52,095 bases of DNA, taken from assembly GCA_002733575.1 (NCBI GenBank), contig NVWB01000155.1, forward strand, positions 1 to 52,095. Reading direction: 5' to 3'. The position numbers and the translations under genes were made by a program. Source of the stretch: Blastopirellula sp. GTDB lineage: Bacteria; Planctomycetota; Planctomycetia; Pirellulales; Pirellulaceae. The notes under the pieces were generated by a model. That model saw only the letters and a list, made by a program, of their open reading frames with translations, was not told the origin of the DNA and did not search any database. Below, in pieces: positions 8,780-18,120 of the stretch. Numbering within the stretch: position 1 is the first letter of the stretch; every line of letters starts with the position of its first letter.

Positions 8780-9927
8780 TTGAGACCTGCCTTTTTGAGT
8801 GCCTGCAATGTCCCGCCGATGATCGCGTCTTTAGAAACCGTGGCTCCGCTGACTCCATCGACTTGCAAGCTTTGGGCCTCGATAATTCTTTGCGGAATCA
8901 GCTTGCAGGCATTTTGATCAATCTTCTCCTGATGCCGGGTGTCGAGCTTTGCAACTTTTCCATTGGCGATGACCATGGTGATGTTGATATCGCCAGAGTA
9001 GCCGATCACTTTCTCTTGGTACTTGCCATCTTTGAGTGTTTGGCCGGTTAGGGAGCCCATCGAAAGTAGATCAAGTTTCGATTGCACTTTTTTGGCCCTC
9101 TGCGGCAGCAAATGTTTGCCATAAGGTGGCTTCGCGGTGGGGAATAAACGAATGGCTTCGCTGTAATGTTTTTTGGCCATGTCGGTCTTTCCCCAAGCGG
9201 CATATAAGCTGCCGTAGTCACTCTGGATTTCGGCTTCACGCATTTCAGTCCAAGGCGGCCCTGGGATGTGTTTCATGGCCGTGTCTAACTGCTGTTTGGC
9301 TTCTTCAAACATGTCATATTTCTGATACAAAGAAGCAAGCGATTTGAGATCCGGCAAAGGGTGTTCGGTGGTCGGGTCGGCGATTCGCTGCCGGTAAGCA
9401 TGCACGGCCCAAATTGGCTCGTTGCCGAGAAAAAGATACATGGGCAACTCGTGCCCATTGCCGATGTCATCTTTCTGCAGATAATCCCAGGTCAGTTTGA
9501 TCGCTTCCCGCTGAGACGCCTGATCGTTTTTGCCAAGCAACCGGCGAATTTCTATCCGCCCATCCTTCCACGGTTTGTTGATGTCCCACTCGGTTGTGAT
9601 GTCGGCCAACCAAACTGGCGGAATTTGTAGATTGGCCAGCCCTTGTTCCAGTTCAGTCCTTCGGCTGGCGGTCTCTGGTGTCTCAGAAGGAACGACTTCA
9701 GCAGGCTCTTCTTGGGGAAGCGTCACAGAATCAACTGGAGTGGCCTCTTCTTCCGAAGGTAACTCGGTCTCCGGTTCATCCACCGAAGTGACCGGGGCCG
9801 TTTTATTCTCTACCGGATTCGTTGGCGTGGGCTCTTTCGTTCCACAGCCAAGCAAACAGGTGACAAGAAAAGTAAACGCGAGCGTGGAGTGAAGACGAAA
9901 GCGAGTTGTTGAGGAGTATAGAAACAT
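8776..9927 (-). CDS. FMN-binding lipoprotein with TPR-like middle
   Basis: A 383-residue exported protein with a lipobox (LLGC, Cys28) after a hydrophobic signal, then a Pro/Glu/Thr-rich linker (about 30-95). A helical TPR-like region follows (about 180-280, with YQKYDMFEEAKQQLDTA and LYAAWGKTDMAKKHY segments). The C-terminal FMN-binding domain (about 300-383) ends in SGATVSKDAIIG. The Thr of SGAT (T363) matches the residue carrying covalently bound FMN in NqrC/RnfG/NosR domains. Overlap with the downstream polyferredoxin gene supports one electron-transfer complex. The long upstream gap (9928-10185) should hold the operon promoter, but I cannot place it. Confidence 0.87.
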   Translation of the reverse strand: MFLYSSTTRFRLHSTLAFTFLVTCLLGCGTKEPTPTNPVENKTAPVTSVDEPETELPSEEEATPVDSVTLPQEEPAEVVPSETPETASRRTELEQGLANLQIPPVWLADITTEWDINKPWKDGRIEIRRLLGKNDQASQREAIKLTWDYLQKDDIGNGHELPMYLFLGNEPIWAVHAYRQRIADPTTEHPLPDLKSLASLYQKYDMFEEAKQQLDTAMKHIPGPPWTEMREAEIQSDYGSLYAAWGKTDMAKKHYSEAIRLFPTAKPPYGKHLLPQRAKKVQSKLDLLSMGSLTGQTLKDGKYQEKVIGYSGDINITMVIANGKVAKLDTRHQEKIDQNACKLIPQRIIEAQSLQVDGVSGATVSKDAIIGGTLQALKKAGLK

Positions 9928-10185
9928 GGTGGGGCCTGAAGATTGGTGTGTGTTTTAGGTTGCCAAGCATTGTAACATAGATTGTTAGAAAGGAGAAATC
10001 TTGGAAGAACATGCTTAGGTTTTTAAATAAGGTAAGGGCTTTTGTATAATGAAGCCCTGTGTTCTTTGAAGAAAGCTATCAATAGTTAATAAAATTGATA
10101 GTACTTCATGTGGATTTTTGTTATCTTCTAGCAAATTAAGAGTTTTGTATCGCGTCTCCTGCTTCTATGAGGGAATGATCTAACC

Positions 10186-11058
10186 ATGATTTACTCCATT
10201 CGTCTTCGTTACTGCCTTGTAAGCCTGCTTTTTGTTTCCGTTCCTCACGTTGTACTATCTGGGGAGTTAGAGCAAACAATCGCTCGTTCTTACGAAATCC
10301 GTCTTATTGGCGATATGCAAATGAATATTTCGAACACAAAGCAACATATAAAAACAGAGACCGCTCTTGCTTACACCTGGAGGGGAAACAGTAATAAACG
10401 GCAATTGTACTACGACTCTTTTTGGGTCAAAGCTCTTAACGGTACTCAGACAATAATGGACGTTTATCGAGATGCTTCAAAAATTGTAGTAGTGAATAAA
10501 GGGAAAGAAGATGAGGTTTTGTATAAAGACTCACCAGAAGATCTTAGGGCAGAATTTGATGATTCTTTTCGTTCACCTCTTGCTACGATTGCACTCGATG
10601 ATAATGGAAAAGTCATTGAGCGAACCAATATTGGCAAACCAGGGGCACAAGCTCTAGTTCAATCAGGTGCGATCTCCAATGCATTAATTTTCCATCCTCC
10701 TTTTTATGGTAATAAAGATTCCTGGACATCTCCAAACGAGTTCAGTGTTGGTCAGAATAAAACGATGAAAGGAGATTTAGCTTACTCTAAAGTCCGAGTA
10801 GAAAATGGACTGCAAGTTGTAAAAGTAACAGGCACATTTTCCGAAGAGAACATAAATCTCGAAGGATCACCTATAACCCTAACTAAAGCGATGTACAAGA
10901 TATCAGGAGAACAGAGCTATAACTTGGTTAAGCAGGAATGGGTAGCTGGAAAAATGTTGATCAAAGTTACTCTCGAAATGGGTGCTGGTGGTAAGGTTAT
11001 TGGGAATAGCGCCGGTACAATTGATATTACTTTTAAACAACTGCCCAAGACTCCTTGA
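10186..11058 (+). CDS. Secreted hypothetical protein
   Basis: I do not recognise the family. The 290-residue product has a signal peptide (hydrophobic residues about 8-25, ending near VLSGELEQ), then a soluble region without obvious repeats or metal motifs. Composition is unlike the neighbours: more A/T at third positions and more Asn/Lys, which may indicate transfer or weak expression. It stands alone between an oppositely oriented electron-transfer operon and a PhoD-like gene. The start ATG is chosen because it directly precedes the signal peptide. The size and pattern resemble planctomycete lipid- or ligand-binding beta-rich exported proteins, but this is only an impression. Confidence 0.7.
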   Translation: MIYSIRLRYCLVSLLFVSVPHVVLSGELEQTIARSYEIRLIGDMQMNISNTKQHIKTETALAYTWRGNSNKRQLYYDSFWVKALNGTQTIMDVYRDASKIVVVNKGKEDEVLYKDSPEDLRAEFDDSFRSPLATIALDDNGKVIERTNIGKPGAQALVQSGAISNALIFHPPFYGNKDSWTSPNEFSVGQNKTMKGDLAYSKVRVENGLQVVKVTGTFSEENINLEGSPITLTKAMYKISGEQSYNLVKQEWVAGKMLIKVTLEMGAGGKVIGNSAGTIDITFKQLPKTP

Positions 11059-11208
11059 TAGTTAAACTCTTGTAAGATGGATGGTCTAGAACAAAACAAG
11101 ATAAAAATTGAAGATTCATCACGATAAACTAATCAAACTAAAACAGTATCGTTTAGCTACCATCCATCCTGCTTTTCTGATAGTGATTGAGAACAGATAC
11201 TACTTCCT

Positions 11209-11231
11209 CGTCAGGCACAGCACTGACCTAC
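11209..11231 (+). repeat. R4 repeat, copy a
   Basis: The segment CGTCAGGCACAGCACTGACC and the next three bases occur inverted at 18121-18143. The core has short internal dyads. The gene-free stretch 11059-11381 holds this repeat and a short hairpin CCGCGT-N8-ACGCGG near 11323-11342; nothing else is recognised. Confidence 0.7.
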
Positions 11232-11381
11232 AGAGCAGGAGCCTTCTAGCGACTGGGCACTCCGATACCCAAAAGTTGCTTTACCGTTCGATATCGGGTA
11301 TTTTAGAAATTTCCCCCACCCCGCGTGGTCAACTACGCGGAACAATTCGTTGACACTTTTCTACCCAGGATCAACAGTCTT

Positions 11382-12680
11382 ATGCAACCGATTGACCGAC
11401 GAACTTTTACGGCGTCTATTGCCGCTGGCCTTGTAAGTACCACCGCTCAGGCAGCAAGTGACCCAGGTGAAGTTGCCGTAGGCCCGATGGTTGGGCATGT
11501 CGCTACCACATCTGCGATGGTTTGGTTTCGTCCGAGTGAGGAGGGTCGATTCACTCTGCGGGTACATTCAAAAGGTGGCAAGTCCGATTTACATGCCACG
11601 AGCGAATCGAAAAACGAGAGTGATCGGTGCATTACTTGGCAGATCGAAGGGTTGAAACCAGCGACACGTTATCGATACAGTATTCAATCGGAATCGAACA
11701 CGCTTGTGTCTGGCGAGGATTACTATTTCGAGACGGCGCCAGAGGATGGACGTCGATCAAAGGTTTGTCTGGCTTTTGGTTCATGTGCGCACATCAAGCC
11801 GCTGCCGCTTTGGACTCAGATTGAAGAGCGGGGCGCCGAGGGACTAGTGCTTCTGGGAGACACGCCGTATATCGACTCGACCAATCTGGCAACGGCCCGA
11901 AGAAAGCATCGTGAGTTCCTTTCGGTTCCAGAGTTAGCAGCTATCACTCGGCATATGCCTGTCTGGGGAACCTGGGACGATCACGACTTTGGTAGAAACG
12001 ACTCGGATGGTCGTCTCAAGGGAAAGGAAAATACGCGGCAAGCCTTTGTTGAATATCGTGCAAACGAAGAGTATGGTGATCAAGATCAAGGAATTTATAC
12101 GAAGTTTCGTCGTGGCCCAGTCGAGGTGTTTATGCTCGATACCCGCTGGTTCGCTCGCACTGAACCTTCGCCGATTGATCCAGACAAGCCGACGTTGCTG
12201 GGGAAACGCCAATGGGATTGGCTACTGGCATCGCTCAAAAAATCGACAGCCCCGTTCAAGGTGATTGCCTGCGGAATGATCTGGGATGACAAGAAGAATG
12301 GCGAATCGGACGACTGGGGCACTTATTCGCACGAACGGTCAGCGTTGTTCGATTTCCTTGGCGAGAACGACATTTCTGGTGCGGTACTAATTGGTGGCGA
12401 TATCCACTGTTCGCGTCATCTTCGTTACCAGACAGAAAAACAGGTCGGTTATCCGCTGCACCAAATGATTGTGTCCCCGATTCACAATAGCACGATATCC
12501 AGCCTAAACGTGGCACACCCTGATTTGATCCGAGGCGAGGCAATCCCACACGTCTGGCTCCGCCTCGAAGTCGACTCCACCAAGCAGCCAGCAACCCTGC
12601 ACGCAGAATGGGTTCAAATGGACGGAAGAAAAATGTGGGATCTCACCCTGACAGAAGATGATCTGCGAAAAACTGTGTAG
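11382..12680 (+). CDS. PhoD-like alkaline phosphatase family protein (Tat-exported)
   Basis: A 432-residue metallophosphoesterase of the PhoD group, which hydrolyses phosphomono- or diesters outside the cytoplasm. The ATG at 11382 is chosen because it places a twin-arginine signal ([15 protein letters not shown]) at the N-terminus; the frame is open 57 bp further upstream without reason. A fibronectin-like N-terminal PhoD domain (about 28-125) precedes the catalytic domain. Metal-binding segments include [30 protein letters not shown] and GGDIHCSRH. The gene is monocistronic, with an LRR gene 84 bp downstream. Substrate is unknown. Confidence 0.9.
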   Translation: MQPIDRRTFTASIAAGLVSTTAQAASDPGEVAVGPMVGHVATTSAMVWFRPSEEGRFTLRVHSKGGKSDLHATSESKNESDRCITWQIEGLKPATRYRYSIQSESNTLVSGEDYYFETAPEDGRRSKVCLAFGSCAHIKPLPLWTQIEERGAEGLVLLGDTPYIDSTNLATARRKHREFLSVPELAAITRHMPVWGTWDDHDFGRNDSDGRLKGKENTRQAFVEYRANEEYGDQDQGIYTKFRRGPVEVFMLDTRWFARTEPSPIDPDKPTLLGKRQWDWLLASLKKSTAPFKVIACGMIWDDKKNGESDDWGTYSHERSALFDFLGENDISGAVLIGGDIHCSRHLRYQTEKQVGYPLHQMIVSPIHNSTISSLNVAHPDLIRGEAIPHVWLRLEVDSTKQPATLHAEWVQMDGRKMWDLTLTEDDLRKTV

Positions 12681-12764
12681 CGATCATCACGCGAAGCCGA
12701 AAATCGTATTTAATTCTGCTCTAGAATACATCTTGTCTGGTAACCCTTTGCACACAACCACTGA

Positions 12765-13859
12765 ATGATGACAACCACAGACACAAAACGACATTGGTAT
12801 AACATTTCACCAGAATTTATGTTGGTGATTACCATTGCTGCGTTGTCGGCAGTTTTTCTGGCCGACCGTTTAAACTGGTGGCTAACTAAAGATGCGTTTG
12901 GGAACATTCAACTAGCAGCGGCGATCCTTGGCGTGTTGCTGGTGATCGAACTAGCATGCTTTATCATCAGTTTAAAACTTGGCCAACGCCGCAGTTTTAG
13001 TCTGCGTTGGTTGTTTATGTTGACTGTTGCTGCGGCTATTCCAACGTTGATGTACCAGATTCATGATCGTTATGAGGAACGTCAAGCTAGGGCCTTTCTG
13101 GATGTCAACGAATTGCATACTCGCATTCTCACTAGTAAAATCAAACGGGAAATGTTGTATAGTAAGCCAGCGATTACTAAATCAATTAACCTCGACAAAG
13201 AAGTGGTTACTGCATTGAACTTTGCAATTGCAGAATCTATCGGCTGCGATTGCTGCTTTGACAGTGTGCGAAGTGATGTTTCAGATGCAGACTTGGAATC
13301 ATTCCAGTATTTTCCACATCTAGAAAGTCTCGATCTGGCAGAAAGCTCCATTACTGATGAAGGGCTTTATCAGTTAGGGCAACTGAAGAATCTAAAGAAA
13401 CTAAACCTTGCAAGGAATCATATTACGGATGCCGGACTTGCTCACCTGCGTGGGCTGACAGGCCTGAAAGAACTTGTGCTGAGTGAAACTCAGATCACGG
13501 ATGATGGTTTGGTTCATCTGCGAAAGATGAAAAATCTAGAAGTATTAGAGTTGCAGGGGTTGAGTTTATCAGATGAAGGTCTTCTTAATTTGTCGGAACT
13601 AAAGGAGTTAAGGAATTTAGCCATCAGTGGAGATCAAATCACTGATAATGGATTGATCTACTTTCAAAACATGAAGAAACTTGAACGGTTAAACCTCTGG
13701 GAAACAAGTATTACCGTCAATGGTGTGATTCCTCTGGGTAACCTAAAAAATTTGGAAAACCTATCTGTCTGGGATAAAGTTATCTATGGTCGAGGAATTG
13801 AGAGTCTTAGGAGAAAGGCTGCCCGGCAAGTCTCTAAAGCTCGGGTGAAATCTTCCTGA
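12765..13859 (+). CDS. Membrane protein with leucine-rich repeats
   Basis: A 364-residue protein with about three N-terminal hydrophobic segments (residues about 17-32, 44-65, 80-95). The second and third are joined by the planctomycete-type SLRWLFMLTVAAAI motif. A short linker follows, containing Cys residues (GCDCCFDS), and then about six 24-residue leucine-rich repeats from residue ~184 on the pattern LxxLDLAxxxITDEGLxxL. The last repeat lies near residue 340. Such LRR domains are common in planctomycetes and mediate protein contacts; no enzymatic domain is present. A second ATG three bases downstream (12768) is an equal start candidate. Confidence 0.88.
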   Translation: MMTTTDTKRHWYNISPEFMLVITIAALSAVFLADRLNWWLTKDAFGNIQLAAAILGVLLVIELACFIISLKLGQRRSFSLRWLFMLTVAAAIPTLMYQIHDRYEERQARAFLDVNELHTRILTSKIKREMLYSKPAITKSINLDKEVVTALNFAIAESIGCDCCFDSVRSDVSDADLESFQYFPHLESLDLAESSITDEGLYQLGQLKNLKKLNLARNHITDAGLAHLRGLTGLKELVLSETQITDDGLVHLRKMKNLEVLELQGLSLSDEGLLNLSELKELRNLAISGDQITDNGLIYFQNMKKLERLNLWETSITVNGVIPLGNLKNLENLSVWDKVIYGRGIESLRRKAARQVSKARVKSS

Positions 13860-13874
13860 AGAATGGCCGAGCCA

Positions 13875-13892
13875 GGTACGCTATTGCGTACC
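13875..13892. repeat. R3 palindrome, copy a
   Basis: GGTACGC-TATT-GCGTACC is a perfect 7-bp-arm hairpin with a four-base loop, 16 bp after the LRR stop. The same unit recurs at 18048, 27562 and 48782, usually just outside gene ends. Confidence 0.8.
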
Positions 13893-14051
13893 AGAAGCTG
13901 ATAGTTTGCGACCATTCCAACTAAAACACAGAAAATCTACCGCGCACCTATCCCTTTTCGCTCTGTTTTTCGCTATCAATAGTAACGCAAGAGAATAAGC
14001 ACTCACTCCGAGTTCTCCGGTATCCCCATTTATCCCTCAGTGACCAAGCCC

Positions 14052-14804
14052 ATGATTGAACTGCACGGTGTTAGTAAAGCGTTTGGCGAGACCCTCGCGC
14101 TCAAGACGACCGATTTTAATTTGGAATCCGGCAAGACCACCGCACTGCTAGGCCCTAGTGGTTGCGGCAAGTCGACCTTGTTGCGGGTCATGGTTGGGTT
14201 GATTCCGACTGATACTGGGCAAGTGTTGTTCGATAAGACTGTAATCACGAAGCAAAACTCTCGACAGATTCGGCATCGCATCGGTTATGTGATTCAAGAT
14301 GGTGGGCTGTTTCCGCATCTCACCGGTCGGGGGAATGTTACGCTCATGGCCAAGCACTTGGGCTGGGAACGTGACAAGATCGCGGCCCGAGTCGAAGAGT
14401 TAGAAGCGTTGACGCAACTGCCCACTGGATCAATTGACCGTTACCCGGCACAAATGTCAGGCGGACAGCGGCAACGGGTTAGTATGATTAGGGCACTGTT
14501 TCTCGATCCTGACTTAGTGGTGCTAGACGAACCGATGGGCGCACTCGACCCGATGATTCGTTCTGAACTGCAAACACAACTGCGAGAGATTTTTACCTCG
14601 CTCAGCAAAACCGTGGTCATGGTCACGCACGATATCAGCGAGGCCGGATTTCTGGCAGATACCGTGGCTCTGTTAAAAGATGGCCGTATTGCCCAGCAAG
14701 GCACGCTGGCCGATTTAGTCGAGCGACCTGCCGTTCCGTTTGTCACCGATTTCATCAACGCACAACGTAGCCCACTCGAATCGTTAAGGAGTAACGCATC
14801 ATGA
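14052..14804 (+). CDS. Osmoprotectant-type ABC importer ATPase (OpuCA/ProV-like)
   Basis: ATP-binding subunit of a quaternary-amine (glycine betaine/choline) type importer. The 250 residues contain Walker A GPSGCGKST (34-42), a Q-loop in VIQDGGLFPHLT, the signature MSGGQRQRVS and Walker B LVVLDEPMGALD. A switch His lies in MVTHDISEA. There are no C-terminal CBS domains, which many OpuCA proteins have. The ATG at 14052 (MIELHGVSK) matches family N-termini; a GTG four codons upstream (14040) is also open and neither has a strong ribosome site. The stop overlaps the next gene by four bases (ATGA), so the two are translationally coupled. Confidence 0.9.
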   Translation: MIELHGVSKAFGETLALKTTDFNLESGKTTALLGPSGCGKSTLLRVMVGLIPTDTGQVLFDKTVITKQNSRQIRHRIGYVIQDGGLFPHLTGRGNVTLMAKHLGWERDKIAARVEELEALTQLPTGSIDRYPAQMSGGQRQRVSMIRALFLDPDLVVLDEPMGALDPMIRSELQTQLREIFTSLSKTVVMVTHDISEAGFLADTVALLKDGRIAQQGTLADLVERPAVPFVTDFINAQRSPLESLRSNAS

Positions 14805-16306
14805 GAAAAGTATTCCTGGCCCTGTTGCTTCTAATAACAACTGCCTCACTCACCACTGCACAAGAAGTCACCGTTGGTTCCAAGGCATTTACGGAATCGG
14901 TCATCCTCGGTGAAATCGCCACGCTTTCGGGCGAAGCGGCTGGCATAGATGTTACGCACAAAGATCAAATCGGCGGCACCATGCTTTTGTGGAACGCCTT
15001 GAAGAAGGGCGATATCGACGCCTATCCTGATTACACCGGAACGATCATCAAAGAAATCTTGAAAGATGATCGCCTGGTTGATTTCGAGGCCATGCGTAAA
15101 GCGTTAGCTCAACATAAAGTCTTAGCGACCAAGCCGCTGGGGTTCTCGAATCCTTATCAGCTCGGCATGAAAGAAGAAGTGGCCGAGAAGCTCGGGATTC
15201 GCACCATTTCAGACTTGAAGAAGCACCCTGAGTTGCAGTTCGGTTTCAGTAACGAATTCATGAAACGCGACGATGGCTGGCCCAGCTTGCAGCAGCGATA
15301 CAGCTTGCCGCACCCTGCCGATCAAGTCAAAGGCATGGAACACGCCTTGGCCTACAAAGCGTTGGGCGTTGATCCGAAAAACGACATTCTGGTGACCGAC
15401 ACGTATGCCACTGACCCTAAGATCAAACAATATAATTTGCGGGTTCTGGAAGATGATCTCGACCATTTCCCGAAGTACGAAACCGTGTTTCTCTATCGAG
15501 ATGATCTCGAAACTCGGGCTCCTGCGTTTGTTAAAGCTTTGATCGATCTCGAAGGCCGGATCAGTAACGATGAAATGTTTGCCTTGAACTGCAAGGTCGA
15601 ACTTGAAGGTCAAAAGGAAATACAAGCGGCCGGTGACTTCCTGAACATGGATGTCAAAGTGCCGACATTGGCAGAGCGGATTTGGAGAACTACGCTAGAA
15701 CACCTGTTTCTCGTTTCCATTTCACTACTGGCCGCCATTTTTGTTGCCGTGCCTTTGGGCGTAGTGGCCACCAAGAAACCGAAACTGGGCCATGTCATTT
15801 TGACCTCGGCCGAGATCATTCAAACCATTCCAGGCTTGGCCTTGTTAGTGTTGTTGATGCCGCTGTTATCGAATCTCGGCTTCAACGCCATCGGACCAGC
15901 ACCGGCAATCGTGGCGTTGTTCCTTTATAGTTTGCTGCCGATCATCCGTAACACCCACACAGGGCTCACCAGCATTCCACCCTCGGTCAACGAATCGGCA
16001 GAAGCCATCGGCCTTTCGCCTTGGGCCCAGCTGTGGCAAGTCGAGCTACCACTCGCTTCCCGCATGATCTTGGCCGGCATCAAAACCACCGCTGCCATCA
16101 ACGTCGGCTTCGCCACACTCGGCGGGCTCATCGGAGCCGGCGGCTACGGCGGCCCGATCATGGAAGGACTACGGCTCGACAGCACCCGAATTATGCTCGA
16201 AGGGGCCATCCCCGCCGCCGTTTTGGCCCTGGTTGTGAAAGGGTTGTTTGAATTGGTTGAACGTGCGTTGGTGCCGCAAGGGTTACGGTTGAAGCCGATT
16301 GATTAA
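14801..16306 (+). CDS. Osmoprotectant ABC importer, fused binding protein-permease
   Basis: A 501-residue fusion. After a hydrophobic N-terminus (about residues 1-20, ending TTAQ) there is an OpuBC/OpuCC-type substrate-binding domain (about 22-285; VGSKAFTESVILGEI, YPDYTGT, LVTDTYATDP). A permease domain with about five or six membrane spans follows (about 290-495; IIQTIPGLALLVLL, SIPPSVNESAEAIGL, GFATLGGLIGAGGYG). The order is binding protein first, permease second; many described fusions have the reverse order. The signal-like start must serve as a membrane anchor or be cleaved before the exported domain. With the ATPase it forms a complete transporter. Ligand (betaine, choline, carnitine or other) cannot be assigned by eye. 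Confidence 0.92.
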   Translation: MRKVFLALLLLITTASLTTAQEVTVGSKAFTESVILGEIATLSGEAAGIDVTHKDQIGGTMLLWNALKKGDIDAYPDYTGTIIKEILKDDRLVDFEAMRKALAQHKVLATKPLGFSNPYQLGMKEEVAEKLGIRTISDLKKHPELQFGFSNEFMKRDDGWPSLQQRYSLPHPADQVKGMEHALAYKALGVDPKNDILVTDTYATDPKIKQYNLRVLEDDLDHFPKYETVFLYRDDLETRAPAFVKALIDLEGRISNDEMFALNCKVELEGQKEIQAAGDFLNMDVKVPTLAERIWRTTLEHLFLVSISLLAAIFVAVPLGVVATKKPKLGHVILTSAEIIQTIPGLALLVLLMPLLSNLGFNAIGPAPAIVALFLYSLLPIIRNTHTGLTSIPPSVNESAEAIGLSPWAQLWQVELPLASRMILAGIKTTAAINVGFATLGGLIGAGGYGGPIMEGLRLDSTRIMLEGAIPAAVLALVVKGLFELVERALVPQGLRLKPID

Positions 16307-16610
16307 GGGTTGAAACAATTTGATCTACATCTGCGCTAAAGAGTAAACTGGTCCAATTCTTATTTTCTGATTGCTCACTTACTTGGGGAGTTTGTGCTGC
16401 TTTTCGCTTGGGTGTTTACCAATTCCGTGTCTTTGTTACAAAAAAAATGAATCTATGCAAGAAACTACTTGTAATTGCATTCTGGCTCGGCAATAATTCC
16501 GACTGATTAATAAAACACTGTAGTTCTGCGTGGCGACAATCTCTCATCTTGAACCGCCACCTAAGTTTGTGGACTGCATCAATAAACTTCAGCATTAAAA
16601 GAGGATAAGC
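16307..16610. other. Gene-free gap
   Basis: This 304-bp stretch separates the transporter from the TerB-like pair. I see A-runs and no repeat copy, coding remnant or clear terminator. It probably holds the promoter of the gene at 16611. Confidence 0.5.
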
Positions 16611-17054
16611 ATGGGTCTTCTCGATTCGTTGTTCGGAGGTATGGAAAGTAATTCAAAGCTTTCACCCCAAGAATCATTCGCAGGTATTCTATTAGGCGCA
16701 AGTGCATGTGATGGACATATTGCTGACGATGAAGTGGCCAGCTTGGTTACTGCTTTAATCCGAATGAAACTCTACCAACGCTTCACAGGCAAGCAATACA
16801 ATCAAACATTGAACAAGCTTCATGGTTTTCTGAAAAAAAAGGGAGTCGATGCACTAATTGATTCTTGCGTTCAGACGCTTCCGCCTGAGTTATACAAAAC
16901 GGCATTTACGAATGCCTGTGATATTGTATTAGCCGATGGCATAGTGGAGCCTGATGAAAAAGAATTTGTTGACCGTCTGCGTGTAAAATTGCAGATTGAC
17001 AGCAAAGAAGCAAAGATGATCGCTAGTGTGATGGTTGTTAAGAACAAAGGGTGA
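16611..17054 (+). CDS. TerB-like protein, first of tandem pair
   Basis: A 147-residue all-helical protein of the TerB family (tellurite-resistance protein B; a metal-binding fold). The typical acidic motifs are ACDGHIADDEV (about 32-42) and ACDIVLADGIVEPDEKEF (about 102-119). The second gene at 17124 encodes a clear paralogue with the same two motifs and the same KNKG C-terminus, indicating tandem duplication. No TerC/TerD genes are adjacent, so a complete tellurite operon is not present. The role is probably metal- or stress-related, by family only. The N-terminus MGLLDSLFGG is amphipathic. An AGAGGAT-like ribosome site lies upstream of the ATG. Confidence 0.82.
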   Translation: MGLLDSLFGGMESNSKLSPQESFAGILLGASACDGHIADDEVASLVTALIRMKLYQRFTGKQYNQTLNKLHGFLKKKGVDALIDSCVQTLPPELYKTAFTNACDIVLADGIVEPDEKEFVDRLRVKLQIDSKEAKMIASVMVVKNKG

Positions 17055-17123
17055 TCTTGTCGTCTCCTGTAGATTTGTTTGTCCTGTTCGTTGGCTCACT
17101 CTATTAATGGTTGGATTTTTACA

Positions 17124-17570
17124 ATGTCACTTTTCGATGAAGTTTTGGACGATTCCAGTTTCGATGCACAACCGTTTGGTCCTCATGAAGCTTTTGCCGG
17201 CCTGTTGCTGGCCGCTTCGGCTTGCGATGGACACATTGCCGATGAGGAAGTTCAAGGCTTAATGACTATTTTGGGACGAATGAAGCTCTATCAACATGTA
17301 CCGCCTCACAAATTTGGCAGCATTATGGATCGTCTGATGGGCGAACTGAAACGTGGCGGTCCTGAAAGACTTTTAGAACTAGCTGTGCCAGCCATTCCTA
17401 CTGAACTCCATGAGACCGTGTTTACTAATGCGTGTGATATTGTCTTGGCCGATGGAATCGTCGACCCTGAAGAAAAAACATTCATTGACGACTTGCTCCT
17501 CAAACTTGGCATCGATCCCAAACGGGCAAAAGCCATCGTTCAAGTGATGATCTATAAAAACAAGGGCTAA
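17124..17570 (+). CDS. TerB-like protein, second of tandem pair
   Basis: A 148-residue paralogue of the preceding gene, with SACDGHIADEEV and ACDIVLADGIVDPEEKTF at equivalent positions and the same C-terminal KNKG. The ATG at 17124 (MSLFDEV) aligns with the start of the first copy; a longer open frame from 17079 does not. The genes are separated by 69 bp and likely co-transcribed. The two proteins differ through their middle, so they are old duplicates, perhaps acting as a heteromer. Function is by family only. Confidence 0.82.
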   Translation: MSLFDEVLDDSSFDAQPFGPHEAFAGLLLAASACDGHIADEEVQGLMTILGRMKLYQHVPPHKFGSIMDRLMGELKRGGPERLLELAVPAIPTELHETVFTNACDIVLADGIVDPEEKTFIDDLLLKLGIDPKRAKAIVQVMIYKNKG

Positions 17571-17664
17571 TCTACCACACGCGATAGCTTGCGGTTGAAA
17601 CCGAGTGATTGAGCCTGATTTATCCAATGGACAAATTTGACAGAAAGCCCCTCTGCTGAGGATC

Positions 17665-17685
17665 AATTTATCCAGTGGATAAATT
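17665..17685. promoter_or_regulatory. Perfect 21-bp palindrome
   Basis: AATTTATCCA-G-TGGATAAATT has perfect 10-bp arms around one base. A related imperfect site (ATTTATCCAATGGACAAATT) lies at about 17619-17638. Two sites so close look like a protein-binding operator or a repeat seed. No gene starts immediately beside them. Confidence 0.4.
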
Positions 17686-18047
17686 TTAAGGCCACAGAAC
17701 CACGCTTTCTTCGAGTGGAAATCGAAGTTCCACTGGCAACTAATTTCGGCGTAAGTTGAATGATAGATCGACTTGCGCCAAACCGAAAATTGCCCGCCAA
17801 AATAGCATCGCCAAAATACATCCATTGGCCAATTATTCGTCCATAGACAAATGTCAAAATCGCACGTTTGCAATGGATGAAAAACACAACCTTCCCCCCA
17901 GCAGAAATCGATATTGCTCGCTCTCTAATCCGTCGATCATCTGTATTTCTCTACCCATAATTACACTCTGTGTTGTGAACCAAAATATGAATTTAACCCT
18001 GGTTCACTTTACAAAACATCTGTAAGGCATGCAGGCCCTTTTGCAGA

Positions 18048-18063
18048 GTACGCTACTGCGTAC
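18048..18063. repeat. R3 palindrome, copy b
   Basis: GTACGC-TACT-GCGTAC, a perfect 6-bp-arm version of the R3 unit also at 13875, 27562 and 48782. Confidence 0.75.
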
Positions 18064-18120
18064 CACGAATTGCAAAACCACCAAGTCACAAAGACACGAA
18101 GGAAAGATAGAATTATCTCG

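Noticed and set aside
17379..17887. Minus-strand open frames of 164 and 74 residues
   Set aside because: They overlap the second TerB-like gene and the palindrome-rich gap, and show no recognisable protein content.
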